NCBI GenBank assembly: GCA_033063855.1
Contig: CP093829.1
Coordinates: 134,243-198,242, forward strand
From: Smittia aterrima
Lineage: Eukaryota; Arthropoda; Insecta; Diptera; Chironomidae
DNA: 64,000 bases
Reading direction: 5' to 3'
Part shown: positions 24,950 through 39,900 of the stretch, piece by piece
Numbering within the stretch: position 1 is the first letter of the stretch
How the letters are laid out: every line of letters starts with the position of its first letter
Notes under the pieces: generated by a model
The model's input: the letters and a program-made list of their open reading frames with translations, nothing else
Told to the model about the DNA's origin: nothing
The model's database searches: none
Translations under genes and position numbers: made by a program

Positions 24950-27900
24950 GTGAGTGTTGTTGTTTCTTAAACGTAATCGCGTATCGATTTTACTGGCACT
25001 TCCGACAAGAGCAGCAACTTTGTACGCTTCCCTTAAGAATAAAGTCACGTAGACATGGACTGGGTTCATCTTCTTCGGAAAGCGCAATGGAAGGAAGAAG
25101 AAGAAGAGAAAAAACTTCAGCCATGAACCAAGGAAATCTAAGATGAAGAAATGCATGAAAGCGGAATAAAAAAAAATGAGAAGAGAAAAAACCTTCTCGA
25201 CGACGATGCGATGAACAGAAATTCGTTTAGGATGAGCAAGAGAATGTTGGCGAACGAAGCTTTTATTTCGGCTGAGGTTGCTGTAAAGACTTTACGAACG
25301 AAACGCGCAAGATTTAATCTCAAACCTATTCATCATGTGCGGCTATTAACCTAACCGAAATGCAGCCGACGCAGCAAAGCCACAAGTAAAGAAAGAAACG
25401 AAGAAACAAACCTCGTGTTTCACACTGTAAATTCTTTCCCCGCAAAACATCGAAGCGTTTTTCTCCCTCGCGCGATTGATTGAAGAAGGAGACAGAGGAG
25501 AACGTAGAAATACCAAATATATAAACAGACGAAGGAATCGAAGAATTGAATAATCTTCGAATTATGTGCTCGTCGGTAACTTCTTCTTCATCTGCTCGCA
25601 TTCAGGTTTCGCTTTCCCGTTTGGTCATACTTCTTACGCGCTAAAAAACGCCGATCGAAGCAAGCGTTGAGTTTGACCGTGACTCTGACGTTGACACACA
25701 GCCGAAATTTTAATCAGTTATGTGTTTATTATTATCTTGCGAATACTTTTTCTTTTAAAGAAATACGTAGGCGGCAATTCTTGGCAACGTTGTGCAATGA
25801 AATTCTTGAGGGTTGGGTGTGAAGGAAACGTTTCGAAATGATGTCAGTGACAGATTGATTCCAATTTACACTTCACATCACTCTTGAATCCTCCAACTAC
25901 GACATTTCTTACGACCACAGCTCCTGAAATGTGCTTGTGGGACATAAAAGTTTCATTTCTTTTGTTTTCACTTTTCATCGTCAAAAACAATTCCGAGTGA
26001 TTTAATTTCGCGCTCGCGAAGCGCTATAAAAACACTTTACTACGCAATTCGTTGTAGTCGAATAAAAAAATTACAATTACCTTCACTTCGCTTTGGCCAA
26101 AATACACGACGAGCGGGTGAATGGACCGGCAGAGCGAAATAATAAACCGCGGCAGTGAACTTGACCGCCAAAAGCCGAAAACAGACGTCTCAGACGTTCG
26201 ACTGCGATTTTTTTTTGTGAATGGACCATTGTCGTCTACGCTAGAGCTCACGCCAAATTACTAATTCATCAAATTAATAGTTTTGTCTATCGTAGCGAAT
26301 CGAGATATTTTCTTCTTAATGAAGCGCGAATCTGAAGATTACGTTCGTTAATTTCATTGGCTTCAGCATCCTTTCTCAGATGGCTCTACGAACCTTGAAA
26401 CTTTCATTTAATCAGAACGGAAGTTATGCGGTTAATCCCAAAAACTCGCTGTAAACGTCGGGTGCAACTGACGACCGTTATTCGTTGCCAAATCCTCTCC
26501 GTCCAAAACCCTTAGCTGAAAATGAAATCACACGGGCAGCAAAGCAGAATGCAGGGATGAAAATTTGATTAATGTGTGGATGAATTTTTCCTGTATGACT
26601 TGGCCCGGGTAGGGGAGAGTCTACAAAGGGCAAACACACTCTAATCACACCCGAAGCTAGAGAGTGAAGTCCCGTCGAAGTGGAAGAACGTGAAGCGAGA
26701 AAAAAACCTGTTTTCAGTCGTTAAGACTTTTTATTTCTAAAAAGAGCTTGGACACTCTCTCGATCATGCTCGTCGCCTCTTCAAGATTCATCAGTTGTTT
26801 GGTATGAACTCGATTTCTCATCCCAAAAGTTAATGAAAAGTTACTCGACTTGAAATGGTGGTCGTTAAAATACGAAGATAAAAAAATGAAAAGTTTGCTT
26901 AATTAATGACACCGAAGTGCATTCCACGAGAGCGTAAGTAATGTGGGCATGAACAAAAAATGTTCTTGAATCGAAAAACGAGAAAACAGCTCTAGCTTCG
27001 CCTCGAGATTTCAAGGATTTTCCGATCGTTTTCGTTCTCGCCGCACTGCATTGAACTAATTAATTTATATCAAAATACAAAGAGAACTCGCATCGCTTCT
27101 CAAAGAACTTTCTATCATCAACTAATCCTCACAGTAACTTCCGTATTCCAATTTGTTGTGATTCGGAGCATAACAGAAGCAGCTTCATTGATATCCCTCT
27201 TGGTTCTCGTGAATACACCGCCGCTATCCACTTCAGATGATTATGAAAAAATAAGTTTCACTTCAATCCATGTGGTTTTCAATAATATTTTTCCGACTCA
27301 CTCGCCCGATCCCGTAATCATGGCAACATTTTCCATTTCGATGGTTTTTGCCCGGGAATAAAAATGAAAGAAGCGGAGAATTATTCGCTTTTATGTTTGA
27401 ATTGGAATCAGCTGAACGTCGATAATCCAATACACTCGTCGTCTTCTCTTCTTCTGTATTTTTTTCCGAGGCGGACTGGAAAAGTTCTTTTCGTGAACAT
27501 AATATCGAAACAGAAACTTAATATTTCTTTACCTGCACTCTGAGTGTGGCTGAGTTGTTGTAGTTTTCGGAATCCGGTGTGGAAAGAAATCCTTTGTTTG
27601 AAAGAACGACGACGACGACAGTCAGCTCTCGCTTACTTCAAAAACTTGCACAATCTCATCGAAAGATTTCACTGTAAAAAATGTTTGCGGTTCATCAAAA
27701 AAAAAGGCTGAAACCATCAATCAGTGAGGGAGAGAAGAGAAGTTTTTTTGTTCATTGCAACTGCAAGTCTCCAATAATAAACTTAATTTATAACCAGCAG
27801 CTAAACAGTCACCATTATTTATGACTAGTAAATTCAGTCGTCGCCGGAAGGCAATGCAATCATCTTTTGAAGGTTCCTCAAAGGAGATCGATGCAAAAAG

Positions 27901-30900
27901 TTGTGAGGAAAATGCCGAGCTAATTATAGGTTCAACTGCTGGTAGGATTAGGAAACAGTTTGACTCCTTTGTCAACGTTCAAACGAGATTAGGGCCTCAA
28001 AAATAAATTTTCAATCGCTGCATTGCCAGACTTCCCCGATAGCTCTTCAATTCAATTTGTCTTTGACAGAGAAAATTCAATCATTTTCAACAAAGGTCGA
28101 TGTACATAAATACGAAGCGAAGTCTCTCTCGTGTTCGTAGCTTATCAGCTCAACTATGAAACTTCAGTGACGCGACCATTAAACGATTGTGATACACTTC
28201 GGTGTTTATATTTTTTTGAGTCGAATGGTGCGCGGTGGAAGGCCTGATAAGGCACACACTTGATTTGTAATCAAAGAACGGCTGGAACATGCAGTCACAG
28301 GTGGAGGTTGAACTGATATTTGAACAAAATCAATTTGCGCTTAACTGCATTAACGCGAACATCCCCGAGGGAAATTTCAGTTGAATTAGTTTCCGTTCAT
28401 ATTTGTGCAAATCAAATTTTATCAAACTCTGTGCATGACCAACACTTTCCGAAAAACTTTGTCCGATAACGTCACGCAAACTCACTCCGTGAGTTTCATA
28501 ATCACATTGGTTTGCGATAAGCGTGCGAAAGAAAAATCATTTAAAGTTCTCAATGTGCTTGCTTGCTTGTACATAAATATTAATTGATTTTTCTTGGAAT
28601 TCGCGTCGCCATCCGGCACGAGACTGACTATCGGAAAATCCATTCGACCTGATAGTCGTGGAAAGAGTGCAAATATGCGATCTGTGGACAATAGCACACG
28701 ATAAAGCTCCAGCTCCCATTCATAAAAAGTTTCGCTCGTTCTCTCAACACGACTATTAACAATTCACGAGTTAGTGTTGTGCAATCGGCTCCGTGATTCG
28801 CTTACCTCGAAAAAAAAATACAATTTTATGCAATAAACCGCGACACAAGCCTTATGCTTCGGCTGTTTTCACAATTGAAAATGCAACAACGCAGCGCAGC
28901 AGCGAAGACAAAAACTGAAGTTGCAAAAAGTGCAATGTCGAGAGAGCGAAATGAATTTTTTTTATCGTGCTTGAGTTGGAAAAAGTTGCACAATTTCGCT
29001 TGAGAGATTCTCTTGGCCTATGTAGTCTCTCCCCCTCTACGGACTCATCTGAAACTACGGCGGATAGTTAAATATGCAACAGCATGCAACCGCATAGAGA
29101 CGCGAAAAAATCCAATTGATTTCCCCGTTTTGAATTATTCAAATTGCTGTTGTTGCTTCGCTGACTTCGCGAAACGCACAAACGCAACGGGGCAATGGAA
29201 AATTGACACTTTTGAGCAAATCGATTGCTGCGTTGCCAGAGCTTGCTCCCAAAAAGCAAAAACATTTCTCATTTTTTTTGAAGAATCATTCATCATGTCG
29301 CTTTCCTTAATGGTTTTCTTCTCTCGCTCTCTTTGCCAGTCGTTTATCCTTCTTCTTTTAATAACAAACGACAGTGAGCAACTAAGGAGATAAATGATTC
29401 GTTTCGGAATGCAATGGAACTCTCTGAACTCGCTTAACTAGCAAATACATGAAAAGAAGAAGAGAAATAACAACTTTTGGCCTTCCCAGCTGAACAAGGC
29501 AATAAAGCAATGTAATTTTATGATCACTGCTAGCTCTAGCCATGCATTAACTGCAATGGAATCTTGAACAGCGACATTGACGATAGAACGAACTCGTTGA
29601 GAATCTCTCGTTCTTTTGAATTCTAAGGAAATTCAGTCGCTCAATGATTTTCTTTGGCAATTTCCTTCAATCCCATTTCATTTCCCAAAAAAAAGAAAGC
29701 TATAAAAAAAGAGTTTCGTCTTATCGTCATGTAAATAATAAATAATCGATGAGAAACCTGAGATAAGAGTTCGTTTCGTGGCAATTTATGACAAACGTTA
29801 TGTGTGCCAAAAGTTGTGAGAACGCCCCCTCCTAAAATGATAATGACAGCGATAAGACTTCGACGAAGGAAGACTACGACTCCCTTCTTGCTGCATCGAA
29901 GTCATTTCGATGCTGAGTTTGGATGCGATATTTATTATGCTCTGCCGTCGGGGAATAAATGGGTTAATAATGCTAACGCATATTAACTCAAGTCGACGCT
30001 CTTCCACGTCTGCAAGCCAATAAATACTTTTCCAATAAAAATTTATAGCTCAATATTCGTTCTACGAGAAAAAGAAACAAAAACGTTGCTAAACACTCAG
30101 AATAGAGAAAGACGGAGGGGAAGAATCGATTCGGGGGGCGCGTGAAATATTCTCATTCTAATAATTCGCTCGATGGAAATTCAATTACTCTCTTGAACCG
30201 AATTGATTTTGATGTTTATGAGGATTATTAATGGCGAGTCTTCGTGGATTGGAGAGTAGAAAATTCATTGTTTGAACGAGCAGTCTGCTTAATCAACGCT
30301 CATCGATAAATTTCATGCTTCAACGGAAGTTTTCGAAAATTCTCGTCACTTCAAAGCATCCAAACCAAACGCGATTTCCTCCTCAGAGAACAAATATTTT
30401 TCATCGTTTCGCGTATAAACATCACCATCGAAGGCGAAAGACATTACAGAGAATCTCAATGCGAAAGTAAAGTTTTTCTAATTTTAAACATTCATCGCCT
30501 GACTCGACGATTCTTTTAAAATAAAACTTCGCATCGCAAAAGTGCACTTAACGATAGGAATCATACACTAAGTGCGAAAACGTTCGCCTGAGCTGGAAAT
30601 GAAGAGATTAAGTGACGATTTTAATGAGTCAGCAGTGCTGACAAATAAGGAAGACGTCGTATCCTTCACAGCGAAACTATTCGACACGTAAATGCGATGC
30701 AGCTCAAACAACTTCATCTAACGGTATAAAAATTTATCTCGCGGCGAATTAAGATCCATCTCTTCTCCTTCGATCGTTGCTTTGCAATATTTTGCACAAA
30801 CCAGAAAGAAAGCGAAAGTAAATTCTGTTTTTCTAAGATGATTTATGTGCACGACTTCAAGTGGTCTTAGCGCAGAGTGAGAGCAATCTCTTCTGACTCA

Positions 30901-33900
30901 TTACATGCTCCAATGCAATTTATTTTGCAATAATAATTTATCACGTTTGGCAAGTCGAAGATGGAGTGGCTTCGTTGAGGTCTCTGCGGAAAACTCGATA
31001 ATCCACGAGGGAGAGCGAGAAAAGTTACGAAACCGCGCGATTTCCAAGAAAAATTTACGTTCTGAGGTTTCGGTCGTTAATTATCGCCGCAATCTCAACG
31101 AATATTAGATAATTGCTTGTAAAGTTAACTCAACCACGGCTTTAAGGTCTTTTTCGTTTAAAGCATTCTCGAATTTAAGGAAGAAAAACTTTTATCGATT
31201 TTCCTAAATTCTCATTCATTCATCTCTCGAGGTTTAAATAAAGTTAATTTCATTTGTGGAACTGCGTTTGAGCTTCTTTGAATAACAAGGCAAAATGTTT
31301 CTTAAATGCACACAGCAAACGAGCAGAGAAAATCTCAAAAGAAATCTTTGAGTCGTTTTGAAATTCAAAGAAACGCATTAAGACATGAAAAATCATAAAA
31401 TTATGTTTATTTTCGTGGAAATAAAATATACAGTTCTCTCTTCTATTTCTTTCGCTCTCCTTTCTACGAACGAAAAACACTTGAAACTCGTTTATTGTTA
31501 TGTTAAATAAAGCATTAAAGGAAGACTGATGGTTAGAGCAAGCGAAGCAAACTCAGAACCTCGCTCGCTCGTCTATAATGAAGGAACACTCGGGCAAATA
31601 AATTTATGTTCTCTTTAATGTACTTTAATGTTGCTGCTTGCGCTCCGACGACATGAGAGAGCAAGAAACCCAATGTTGGACGCTCAAGGGTGTAAGAAGC
31701 TAGCTTATCGGCAAAAATTGTACTCGGAAGTATTTTTACTTTCCGAGGGTGGCAAAAAGTATTTTCGTCTTCGTTTGTTTCTTCCAATCCGATGCTCTCT
31801 CGCTCTTGAGAAAATTACATTACAGGAAATCGGATTTCTTCGTCTTAGTGTTCGTGAAACTTGTAAAGACAGTTTATGTATAAATAGAAAAGAAAATTCA
31901 AAGGCAAAGTTTTTCCAGCTGGAATGAAAATTCCTTGAGAGAGAGAATCACGGAAAATGAAGCAACGGCGATGTAAAGCAATTTGTTCGTCTTTGCTTTT
32001 GATTTTTAAATTAATTTTCCTTCAGTTAAAAAGGAAACAAATTGTCTGCGATTTTTTTCTAGTTCTAAAGAAGTTTTGTATAAACTTCTGATGACGAAAG
32101 TTTTCTTGAAATCAAAAGTTTTGAAATAAAAACTTAAACTTAAATGACATCACGTAACTTTCGCATAATTCCCTTTGCGATGAAACTTTAATCGGAAGAG
32201 AAGGAAAAGGTTTCGTCTTGTGATTCACTGCGGGGCATTTTCCAATTTCCATAGTTGAGAGATCAAAAAGGTGGAAAGTATGAAAGCAAATCGAGGGTTG
32301 AAAACATCATAAATTTATGAAGATGCTTTCTCTTTAAGGAAAAGTATTCTTGAGATATTATCATGATTCCCAATCTCATTTGATTCCAGAAATCTTCATT
32401 CTGAATAACAAGACGTGAGTTAATGTTCTATTTCGAGAGAGAGAGAAGTTTCTTCGACCGTCGAGCGTCTAACGGTAAAATTCATTTAATTCTCAAGATG
32501 CTTCGAGTCAAACTGACCAAAACAGAAAGAAGAAGCACAACATAAAAATTATGCGGCTTGTCCGAGAAGAGCTTCGTCGTGCTTTGGAGAATTATTTCAA
32601 ACCCAAATTATAGACAATTTTTCCAACCAGTCGAGAATTGTTTTCATTTTATGCTGCACGAATCCACCGACTGTTGCGGCTGAAGAGAAATGAAGGAAGA
32701 GAGATGAGAAATTAAATTAACTTCACGTCTGTCTTCTGTTCGGTCGTTTTCTTATGAGAAGAAGTCGCTTCTCGTGTTTTTCTCGTTTTTAGCAAGAAGA
32801 ACCTTTTTGAAGGGCAAAAGCGCATTAAATCTGTTTAGTAAAAGTCTAACGAGAAACTCAATTTCCCGTGGATTTTCCTTTCACTTCAAAACTTTTCAAG
32901 CAATTGCTCTTTTATGTCGTCTAAAGACACACTTAAACACAAACAAGTCTCGAGGAATCTTCTAATGAGCGTTTAAAAGCGAAATTCGAACAAAACGAAA
33001 GAGCCAAAGAAGCAGATCAAGAAATTAAGAAGAAACGTCTCGTGTACACACATAAAAGAGGTTCTTTTATTCCCGAGTCGTCGGTGGCATGGCTAAGCCC
33101 GTGATAGCAAGAAGTTTTACATTTGGGAAGACGAAGGAACGACAGCAACCGAAACGAGGGAAGAAGAAAACTTTCTTAAGAATTTTCCCTTTCGCCTCAC
33201 ACGGGATGAAGTTTCGCTCATTCCAGGGAATCAGATTAAATCTTTACCTCTCGTCAGTGATCTTGGGGAGACTTCACAGCAAAAGGGAGAACGATGGTGG
33301 GAAAAAGCACTGCGATAAAATACAGAAACTTGAATAATTCAAATGTAAAACATAAACTTTTCTATTCGAGAAGCATATTGAGGAGTTTTTGTGAGTTAGA
33401 CGGATAGAAAAATAGTTTTCTCATCCCACCCCTTCCCAGCTTGATGTTCAATCCCTCTAAAAGGAAAACAGGGGAGAAACTCGCTTCGTTCACACACACT
33501 CGCAGCTTTTGTCATTGCTTGATATTGAATTTGTGAGAAACTCAAAACAAAAAACGATGATGGAAGCTACCGCTTCACTTTGATATTGAAACTGACGAAA
33601 CGCTAGAGCTCCATTGAAACTAAACACAAATTGTCGCTAGGTAGGAAACGCATCAACAGCAGCTTCATGAAAAGCCTTCCGGGAAAGGTTCACTAACATC
33701 CCGAGTAAACATTCTGCATTCACTCGACAACAAATGAAAAATCACTGCGCTCAGGAAAACATAAAGTTTTGCGTTTAAAGTTTTTGGAAACTCATCTCCA
33801 ACGCACAGAGGGGCCGAGAGTTATGGAAACAAAAGAAAAATGAAAATTGCTGAACAATGCAGGAAAAAAGAAACTTCCCGACGAGAAAATATTCTCTTTC

Positions 33901-36900
33901 TCTCTCTATTTTCGTTTGCTGTTTGCGTCCCGAAAGAAATGATTAATTCTAGGCAGGGATGAAAGGGAAAAAAGGAGGAAGCTCATGCAGTGCTTGTGAC
34001 TATCGTACAAGAAGTGAATGATGAACTGAAACTCGCAGTGTTTGACTTTTTTCTACGGATTCAGCAGACCAAGTCACAATGAATTAAAATCACATTTTCA
34101 CGAAAAAAAATCACAAAAGCGAGACAAACATGTCCTGAGCTCTCGGGGTTTGACAGTCAATGTGAACACAAAAGACGACGGCGGAGTATTGACATGACAT
34201 TGAAGGGGATGTCTGCGTGTGTTAGTATCGAAACCAATCTCTCAGTTATTGATTCAATTAAAAGAAAAATCCGATCAGATTGTAGATCTTTCCTTCCGTC
34301 GATATTTTGTTTGATGTTCATGATTAATCGGATTCGATGACGAGTTGTGGCGCGCCTCGAGGTGACAAAGAAAAATATCCGAGAGCACATTGTCGACTGG
34401 CAAATGAATGAACAAGCGAACCACAAAATTAACGTTTCTCTGGTTTGAGCCGTGACATGCAATTTAGCAAACAGCATAGCATGCGATTCTTGTGGAAAAG
34501 TTCTGTTGTGGGATGAGAACGAGCGGACATGCGATTGAAGCGAATCCAATTTTTAAAAAATAAAAACACTTTGTAAGTCAAAGAGTTGCAAGCAAAGTTT
34601 ATCGCATTCAATTAACTTGAACGGAGTTTCTCGTCTTGACATCGTTCACGTGCTGTTAATCTCGCTTTTTTTTCCTTAAAGATGAAGAAGAAATATCTTT
34701 CTCAAGACGCTAAATGAGATACATTTTCACATGTTGAATGCCTTTGCGTTGTTTGTCGAGTCTCATTTCATTTCTCTGGTCAAACACATGCTTTCAACGC
34801 GCACCAGGCTTGTCTCTCTTTCCCTCTCACTTGTCGTGTACATTTTTTATCGCAAAAAAAACAATTTCGATGAAAATTATAATCATTAATAACTTTAACT
34901 CTCGAGTCTTTTTCCGGAAAAGATGTTTCTTGAACTCGTTTGGTGTCGGGACCAGATGTCAGTTCGGTGGGCTTAATTAAGGTTGTTCCCGCTCGCCATA
35001 ATGTTGAAGTGGGTTCAACTCGAAACTTTCAAGTCAACCTGCTTTTATAATCCAGAATTAATTTTCATCTTGTCGTAAAGCAATTTCTTCGTCTCCTTTT
35101 TGGGAAAATTTTATTTGCCTCAATAACCATTTCTATTGACTTCAAATAGACGTGAATCAGATTCGTTTGTTAATCTTTTCCTTTAAATCTTGTAAGGCCA
35201 GGTATCTATGACAATGTCAGCAATATTCTCAAACTTCACGTTCCTTCGGATTGTAAAGTTTTACGACTTCAATTAACCTTCGCTAGCTTTAAGGATGCAA
35301 ACGTTATATCATAAACCGTTCGTCCCCCTAAGCCTGTGAAAAATGGTCTCAAGATGTTCATTGGAAAGACAGATATCGAGATCGAGAGAGAGAAGAAGAA
35401 TTTTAATTTCGTCGTGATGATGTTTAAAGTCGTTTTGCCTTTTATTCGGCAGCTGATTCCTGTCCTCTCTCTCTCGCCTCTGTATCACCTGTTATTTATT
35501 TTCGTTTCTCTCCATCGAATGACGAAACAAAGCGCAGTATAAAAGAGAAGGAATTATGAAGGTTTTTCAGTTCGCAGCCAACGTTCTTAATTCAATACTT
35601 GAAAAAAAAAATTTTTGCGCTCGATCGTTCGTTGGCTCGCGGTACGAAACGAGCAATTGAGGTCAGGAACGAAGTGCAAAAGATGGAAATATCAACTTTC
35701 ATGACAGGCGATGCGATTCTTCTTACTAAAGAACTCTCCTCTGTCAACGCTTGTGGAAAGCGCTCAATTATTAATGCGGAAAACTAAAGTTTAATACCTC
35801 GAAATTATGCAAATTGATCCACTTGAATGATGAACAAGCGAATTCTTGAAATAATTAAGATACTGAAGGGGAAGACTCGTCGACATTTCTTTATTACAAC
35901 GCAAGTTCATTTCAATTTTTAAAAGCTCATTTAAAGAGCATTTTCAATTAAAAATCCGTCAACAGATTCTTAATTAAAATTTAAATCCCTGTCGGTAATC
36001 AGCTTAACTAGTTGTACCTACATTGAAATAATTAAAACCTAGCAAATCTCTGAAACTCTCTGATTTACATCGAATCGATACAAAACATTTCATATTTATT
36101 TTATTTTAACAGGAAGAAGAAGATGTAAATTAAAGCGAACGCTAACAACGTTCGGCGATCGATCAGACAGACACAGAAGAAGAGAGAAGCTAATTAACTT
36201 TAAAAATTTATCATTTTCGCAATTTGTTTCGTCAATTAGTCGATTTCATGTTTCACACAGAAAACTTTAGCCATTTTCCCACCAGTAAACGGAAATTACT
36301 TGAAATAAAGAGTTTTCCATTCACGAGTTGTTAAAATTCGAGTAATTACAATCATCTGCCCCCGAAATACATTGCTCGATGGAAATCGCCTTTGCGCAAC
36401 ACGCCATCGGTCCATTATTGCCAACGGCCCCCTGCATGCAAAATATAATTCGCTTCTTCCACCTCAATGCTCTTAATCTCGTCGTAGAGCGAGATGCATA
36501 AGCTAAAGTTTCCAAGTTAAATGATTTCTCTGGCTAATTCCAACTTTCCCGATCCAACTCCCTGCCGACTAATCAATTTTAATTATTTGTAAATGCAAAT
36601 TGAAGCTTATTTCAGCACAAAAAGGTTTTTCTCGTTTCTCATCGATATCTGGTTCGATTCGGAAAGGGCAAAAAGGTTCTCATTGTTCTTCTCTTGCTGA
36701 GTCGAACTATTAAAAAGTGATTACGAGACGAGCGTTTGCAACTTTGTTAGTTGAAAAAAAAAGGTTGAAGTTTCCATTGAAAAGTGAAAGTGCAGCTGAG
36801 ATTCATGGAGGAAAACTAATAAAAGTGATTTCGCAAACTGCAAGCACCAACACAAAGCGACATTCTCAACCAACACATTCTCTCGGACCCAGACTGGCTC

Positions 36901-39900
36901 TCATGCATTATTTATGCGAACGTGATCCGAAAATGTAATCATAAATCGTGTAGCATGGTGCAATGATGCAATTGTTCGATGTTTGTGCTTGTGTTGTTGT
37001 TGCCATCCACTGCATTAAACTTCTAAATGCAACGTTAGATCTCGGGGATTGTTCATAATCCAGTTTTTACGTTCTCGTGCCTTCCAGTCGTATTAGGCTT
37101 GGCGTTTGCACAATTTTCTACCATTTGCTCTCATGCAAACAATGTTTAGGAAACTTTCGAGTTTCATTTGGCTCGATGCGAGTGAAAGACAGCGCGCGGT
37201 TTTAATGAACTCGCTTGCAGCTCTTTTTTTTTGGGCGAGCGTCATCCCACATCTGTGCTGACTCACTCCACGACTCCATTCCTCTCGTAACCGTGCATCA
37301 TTATATTTAATTTGACACTCGACAAACACTGCACTTTATGAATTCGCTTGTTTGTGTTTTATATATCAAGGAAGAGGATTTCACTAGCTGTTGCACTCGC
37401 CTTTTCGAGCTTATTTAAACTCGATCAAATTGACTTGCAGTTGAATGTTATAACGAAGAGCTAATTCAACAACACAATAAAGACCGAGATAACAAAAGAG
37501 AAACTGAATCCTAAATTGCTTTGGCACACAACTACACAAATTATAGAAGTTTATTGTTCCTCGCACTCTCCAGGCTCGACTCGTTTCCCTTTTCCTCTTA
37601 AGCTGACAAAAGGGGGAAGAGAAGAACGGCGAAGAGGGTGGAAACCTAAACTGCACGCTCTATGTGCGTCGTCCTGCCTCTTCGTCTCGTGTGTGAGAAA
37701 GCAGTACTCGCAGAAGAATAAATTCAATAAAACGGGAACCATGTTTCATTTTTCTCACATTCAGAAAGGAATGAGAAAATATCAGTTTCACACAACACCC
37801 TCGAAAAGATTTTTAAAGCTTTGGCAATACGACTTAAAGTCGACTCAATCACAAACATTCAATGCTGGAAGGGTTGACGGATCATAAACAACAGTAATTA
37901 AAACGTTTTCTTGCTCACCAGTGAACATTTTCTCATTATGTCGACGATGATTCGATAATGATGTGGAAAAGTGCCCTCGTTGCAACCCATTTCCAGAAAG
38001 ATTTTCATGCTCGAAGGTTTCGCAATAAAACTTAATTGTTTTTGCGAATGTGAGATGAAAACAATTCCGGAAAATCATCAAGAGATGCTTAAGAGTTTAA
38101 AGCTAAGGCGAAAGGAGATCAAAAGCCACAATTAAAACAATGAGCGAGTGGTGTCGTGAATAAAATTTTTGCAAATGCACTTTGAAGCTTCTCGCTCTGT
38201 TCCTTTGACAATTGTAACATGAATACGCAATGTGTCGTTGATGCAGCTACGAACAAACGAAACACTTTATTTATAGTTCTCTTTCTTTGCTGCTTCGCCT
38301 TCTTGTTCGTCATGTGCTTAGCTCGATTTCGAATGAAACGTTGAATGTGTAAATAGTAAGTTCAAATTTCCGGCAAAGTTAAATGACTCTTTACATTTCC
38401 GCTCTCTTCGCTGTTCTCATACGAATAGATCGCCGTTCTTTCAAGAGGGAGACTGAGTGTGAAGACGAAATGGGAACTTGTGCATCATCGTTATAGCCGA
38501 CGCATTGTCTATCTCAATTAATTATGCAAATTCTGGACTCGTCAATTTTTCGGCTGACTTCTTATCGCCGACAGAAAATCGTAAACGAGGGCAGAGTGAA
38601 GCGACAGCTAACAAGCCTTGTTTATTTTTCAAAGGCGCTCGCGTTTGTTTGCTTGAGAACCGAATATGAAAATATCGGAGATGGTAAATCACGTAAAAGT
38701 TTGGTGATGAAACAATTGGCTAATGAAGCAAAGTTTGCGGAATATTAAATCGAAATCTCACCACTTGCTAGATATTCCCATCAAACAAACGAGCATTCAA
38801 CTAGTTGACAATAAAAAAGGCAAACGCCAATTCGTGTCATGCATTACATGATCCATTGCATTAAAGAATGTACTCCTGGCTTTATTGGAGCGAGCACGAA
38901 ACATTCTCGATTCCCCCTTTTGTCCGAGATCGTCCGATTTCAGTGGAGAAACATTAATTGAGTGAAAAGACAATAGGAAAAATAACGTAATAATTATAAT
39001 GTGCTTATAAATTGTAAATATTACACTGAAGGGGGTAATTGTCATGCTCACGATGTGCTGCGATGCATTCACTCACTCATTCATTCGCTTTTGGTTTAAA
39101 GTCAAGCAGAGGAGGGAACAGTGTACAAGCAACCGAGCGTGGCCTATTTAGATGGTGCAAATGGGCGAAAAACTCTTGGCACCATCTCATCGGCTTTTTC
39201 ACGATGATTTGACTTTAAGTCTCGACATTGTATGGATCATCACGAAATCATTCGGGAGATTTATGTAAAGTTATGATAATTTCAGTTCCACTTGATGAAA
39301 AGTTCTTTATCTTTGGATGATCTCAAGAAATATTTCGCGTTCGCAATTGAATTCATCGACAGCGCAAGATCGGAAGAAGGTTATGCGAGCCATGCGATGC
39401 TCATGAAATATTCATTACCTCCCCGCCCTCCTCTCGTACAACGCTTATTTATAATCATTAAAATCTGATGGCTTCCAGCCATGATACGACAGCACTCGAC
39501 AAACAGTGAGTTCAATGGCGATTTGCGGAAGCACAGCGAACGTTGATGGACAAATTAAGATAAAAACGTAAAATCAATTTGCGATTAAATTATTTATGAA
39601 GTCGCTTGCTCCGTCTCTCATTTCACATCATTTCAAACTCGGTAATTGTATTATGAAAGTGCCAATTTTTTCTAGCGGCAACAACACCGGCAGCTGAAAA
39701 ACGATGTTCCCAATACAAACCACTCTTTCCCATCCCTTGGAAGGAACATGTTGGATTTTATCGATTTATTCGCTCACCAACATCAGTGAACGCTTCCCGA
39801 CGATTTTTTTTCTTTCATTCTTCCTTCACTTTTCCTCATTCGAAAACTTTTACGAGATTCGTTTCAATCTCGAGAGTCTCACAGAAGCGGGAAAGTCAAA

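Noticed and set aside
26025..26055. TATAAA at 26025 as a core promoter.
   Set aside because: There is no Initiator match at the expected 25-32 bp distance and no coding frame or donor downstream.
27821..28006. A plus-strand 61-codon frame with an acceptor-like TTCAG at 27838 whose phase would fit after the jing N-terminal exon.
   Set aside because: The likely donors (GCTG|GTAGGA and others) leave in phase 1, which would meet a TAA a few codons into the next exon. The acceptor also lacks a pyrimidine tract. It is probably chance.
29013..29393. A 126-codon plus-strand open frame in the jing intron.
   Set aside because: It shows no domain and no protein-like pattern, and it overlaps an open minus-strand frame. 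It fits a random low-stop patch.
36645..36665. GGTTCGATTC, which resembles a tRNA T-loop.
   Set aside because: No matching D-arm, anticodon stem or acceptor stem can be built around it.
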